From Clostridium_AD sp051278035 (GTDB lineage Bacteria; Bacillota; Clostridia; Clostridiales; Clostridiaceae): a stretch of 7,404 nucleotides of DNA. The stretch spans positions 1 through 7,404 of the forward strand of contig NZ_JBNMNU010000196.1 of assembly GCF_051278035.1 (NCBI RefSeq), read 5' to 3'. Under the pieces are notes generated by a model, which saw only the letters and a program-made list of their open reading frames with translations, had not been told where the DNA came from and ran no database searches. This document shows positions 6,094 to 7,404 of the stretch, one piece after another (the stretch's first letter is position 1; each line of letters begins with the position of its first letter). Both the position numbers and the translations under genes were made by a program.

Positions 6094-6342
6094 ATGCTAA
6101 TCATAACTATTCAAATAATGGCTGTACTTACCATGTTAACTTTTATGTTTACCGCAATATGGGGTTTTATTCTTTTAATTAAAATATATGGCCAGTTAAG
6201 ATATAAAAATTATTTAATGGAGAAACTTATACAGAGCACCTCTAAGTTATCTTTAAGCCATAAAACTAGAGAATGCACTAAAGATCATGTTGTAGTTGAA
6301 GATACTTTTAAGCCTAATAATAAAGAAATATTAGAGTCATAA
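6094..6342 (+). CDS. Small single-pass membrane protein, function unknown
   Basis: The 82-residue protein opens with one long hydrophobic segment (about residues 2-29, IITIQIMAVLTMLTFMF then AIWGFILLI). It is followed by a basic patch KIYGQLRYKNYLMEK (30-44) and a polar tail of about 40 residues. By the positive-inside rule the tail should be cytoplasmic, with the N-terminus outside. No known motif is visible. The gene is independently controlled: it has its own extended -10 promoter, a palindrome near the start point, an odd poly-G ribosome-binding site and its own terminator right after the stop. It is divergent from the lipoprotein gene. Its coding status is supported by these signals and the coherent membrane profile rather than by recognised homology. 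Confidence 0.75.
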   Translation: MLIITIQIMAVLTMLTFMFTAIWGFILLIKIYGQLRYKNYLMEKLIQSTSKLSLSHKTRECTKDHVVVEDTFKPNNKEILES

Positions 6343-6344
6343 CA

Positions 6345-6376
6345 TAAAAAAAGACGCCAATTGGCGTCTTTTTCTT
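6345..6376. terminator. Bidirectional rho-independent terminator
   Basis: GACGCCAATTGGCGTC (6353-6368) is a perfect palindrome giving a GC-rich stem with an AATT loop. It is flanked by seven A on the left (6346-6352) and T5CTTT on the right. It therefore has a U-tract in both directions. It ends the small membrane protein gene (stop at 6340-6342) and would also stop leftward transcription coming out of the pseudogene block. Confidence 0.92.
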
Positions 6377-6380
6377 TATC

Positions 6381-6653
6381 CTAAATATTCGTATCTTCGA
6401 CATTGAGAGTAGCTAAAATTCCACCATGAGTTATTGTAAATTCATGAGCTAGCTTATTAATTTCAGCACTTTTTCTTATTCCATCAATTTGCTCTTTGCT
6501 CTTAATAAGATTTCTTGTTGGCACTACGCAGCCTTGCTTCTTCAAGGTTTCTAATTTTTTATCAAAGTCCAAATGGCACTTTTTATATTTTAATCTACTT
6601 CCACACCTGAATTTGCACAACATTTCCTGCATATGTAGATCTTTTTGCTGCAC
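6381..6653 (-). pseudogene. SEC-C methionine aminopeptidase fragment, truncated and internally deleted
   Basis: The open frame of 90 residues reads like the N-terminus of clostridial methionine aminopeptidases with a SEC-C zinc motif. LKYKKCHLDFDKKLETLKKQG (21-41) and LIKSKEQIDGIRKSAEIN (49-66) match that family well, and KLAHEFTITHGGILATLN (67-84) matches a later block. Between residues 66 and 67 about 20-25 residues that normally separate these blocks are missing. After residue 84 the resemblance stops and the frame closes within six codons, so the whole metal-binding catalytic core (D, D, H, E, E residues) is absent. The SEC-C cysteines are also altered: C13-K-F-R-C17 instead of C-x-C. It cannot be an active aminopeptidase. 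Residues 1-10 belong to the joined XRE gene read out of frame. Family recall is from memory, without alignment. Confidence 0.8.
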
Positions 6654-6849
6654 GTAAAAATTCTATTATATTTTCATTTATAGAGTCAACTTTATTCTCT
6701 TCTATATATAAACCGCAATTTTCTTCATAATCACTAACTAATTTATCAATACTTACTTTAAAGAAATCACTTAATGCAATTAGTCTTGCAATGTCAGGAT
6801 ATGAATGCCCCACTTCCCACTTGGCTACTGCCTGTCTTGATATACCTAG
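6595..6849 (-). pseudogene. XRE-family regulator remnant (HTH + start of DUF5680-type domain)
   Basis: Reading inward from a TAA stop at 6852-6850, 84 codons remain open. They begin LGISRQAVAKWEVGHSYPD, the recognition-helix half of an XRE/Cro-type helix-turn-helix, then IARLIALSDFFKVSIDKLVSDYE, the usual end of that domain. The normal first two helices are absent; the sequence upstream is the ligA terminator. The tail IIEFLRAAKRSTYAG is the opening of the DUF5680-type domain found in many clostridial XRE proteins, and it breaks off at 6625 where methionine aminopeptidase sequence starts in another frame. A GTG at 6813 could in theory start a 72-residue peptide, but half of the DNA-binding domain would be missing. 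I call it a relic. Confidence 0.82.
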
Positions 6850-6857
6850 TTACGCCG

Positions 6858-6897
6858 CACAAAAAGAGCATCGATTGACCTCGATGCTCTTTTGTGT
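6858..6897 (-). terminator. Rho-independent terminator of ligA
   Basis: AAAAGAGCATCGA (6862-6874) pairs perfectly with TCGATGCTCTTTT (6881-6893) around a 6-nt loop. On the minus strand the GAGCATCGA/TCGATGCTC core is followed by TTTTTGTG, so it ends ligA about 10 nt past its stop. On the plus strand TTTTGTGTACTTTTT also follows, so it may act both ways. It directly abuts the truncated XRE relic. Confidence 0.9.
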
Positions 6898-6902
6898 ACT
6901 TT

Positions 6903-7404
6903 TTATTTCAACATATTCACTAGTTCCTCTTCAGTTATTACTGTAATTCCAAGCTTTTGAGCTTTTGTAAGTTTACTTCCTGCATTCTCTCCTGCTAGAA
7001 CGTAACTAGTTTTACTAGAGACAGAACCCGATACTTTCCCACCGTGACTTTCTATCATTACTGAGGCCTCGTCTCGCCCCATAGAAGTCAGTGTTCCAGT
7101 TACAACGAAGGTTAGTCCATCAAACACGTTATCGACCTGATTCGACTCTTCTACAGCCATATTTACTCCATACTCTTTTAGTCTATCAATTATTTCTAGG
7201 TTTTTATAATCATCAAAAAATCTCAGTATGCATAAGGCACTTATTTCACCTATATCAGAAACATCTTGCAGTTCCTCCAAAGACGTATTTTTTAAATCCT
7301 CAATAGATTTGTAATGCTTCATTATACTTTTTGCTGCTACCTTTCCAATATTAGGAATTCCAAGACCAGTAAGTAGTTTTTGTGCTTCATTTTCCTTTGA
7401 TTTA
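6903..7404 (-). CDS. ligA: NAD+-dependent DNA ligase, C-terminal part (runs off window)
   Basis: An open frame enters at 7403 and runs 166 residues to its stop at 6905-6903; the Met at 7322 is internal, not the start. Visible are the helix-hairpin-helix region, with LTGLGIPNIGKVAAKSI (11-27) and LQDVSDIGEISALCILRFF (46-64), and a complete C-terminal BRCT domain (about 94-166) with FDGLTFVVTGTL, the SHGGKVSGSVSSKTSYVLAGENAGSK-like core given by positions 119-144, and TEEELVNMLK. LigA seals nicks in replication and repair using NAD+. The adenylation, OB-fold and zinc-finger regions lie beyond the edge. The final stop, then a strong terminator, show the 3' end is natural. The assignment over other BRCT proteins rests on the HhH plus BRCT order. 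Confidence 0.95.
   Translation of the reverse strand, partial: KSKENEAQKLLTGLGIPNIGKVAAKSIMKHYKSIEDLKNTSLEELQDVSDIGEISALCILRFFDDYKNLEIIDRLKEYGVNMAVEESNQVDNVFDGLTFVVTGTLTSMGRDEASVMIESHGGKVSGSVSSKTSYVLAGENAGSKLTKAQKLGITVITEEELVNMLK

Noticed and set aside
6345..6376. Palindrome considered as an operator
   Set aside because: The A-tract and T-tract flanks and its place right after a stop codon make it a bidirectional terminator.
7091..7306. Plus-strand open frame opposite ligA
   Set aside because: It is antisense to the conserved HhH/BRCT part of LigA.

Overview
The window looks like chromosomal DNA of a low-G+C Firmicute, most likely a Clostridium-type anaerobe. The sequence is clearly AT-rich, the tRNA genes all encode their CCA ends, ribosome-binding sites are strong GGAGG types, and the protein families (NAD+-dependent LigA, SEC-C methionine aminopeptidase, RdgB next to a YfcE-like phosphoesterase) fit that group. 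Genus-level placement is inference.

Layout from left to right. Positions 1-487 hold six minus-strand tRNA genes, transcribed in the order Pro(UGG)-Gly(UCC)-Arg(UCU)-His(GUG)-Gln(UUG)-Lys(UUU). The last is cut by the window edge. A good sigmaA-type promoter lies upstream at 586-614. Positions 676-2793 are a three-gene minus-strand operon read as AIR-synthase-like protein, then RdgB (house-cleaning NTP pyrophosphatase), then a YfcE/MJ0936-type phosphoesterase. Its neighbour at 2887-4272 is divergent and encodes an uncharacterised 461-residue, mostly helical protein starting at TTG. That gene converges on a solitary peptide-type ABC substrate-binding lipoprotein (4304-5902, minus), with one terminator hairpin squeezed between the two stop codons.

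Positions 5903-6374 hold a self-contained plus-strand unit: an extended -10 promoter, a perfect 10+1+10 palindrome just downstream of it, a seven-G tract in the ribosome-binding position, an 82-residue single-pass membrane protein, and a bidirectional terminator. Positions 6381-6849 are a small gene graveyard on the minus strand: an N-terminally truncated XRE/DUF5680-type regulator joined to a truncated, internally deleted SEC-C methionine aminopeptidase. The block is bounded by two intact terminators. The window ends inside the 3' part of ligA (6903 to beyond 7404), which carries the helix-hairpin-helix and BRCT regions.

Most of the window is ordinary housekeeping sequence, and I do not see a clear multi-gene novel system. 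The parts most worth a second look are the palindrome-controlled small membrane protein, the unrecognised 461-residue protein with apparent internal repeats, and the composite pseudogene block with readable junctions.
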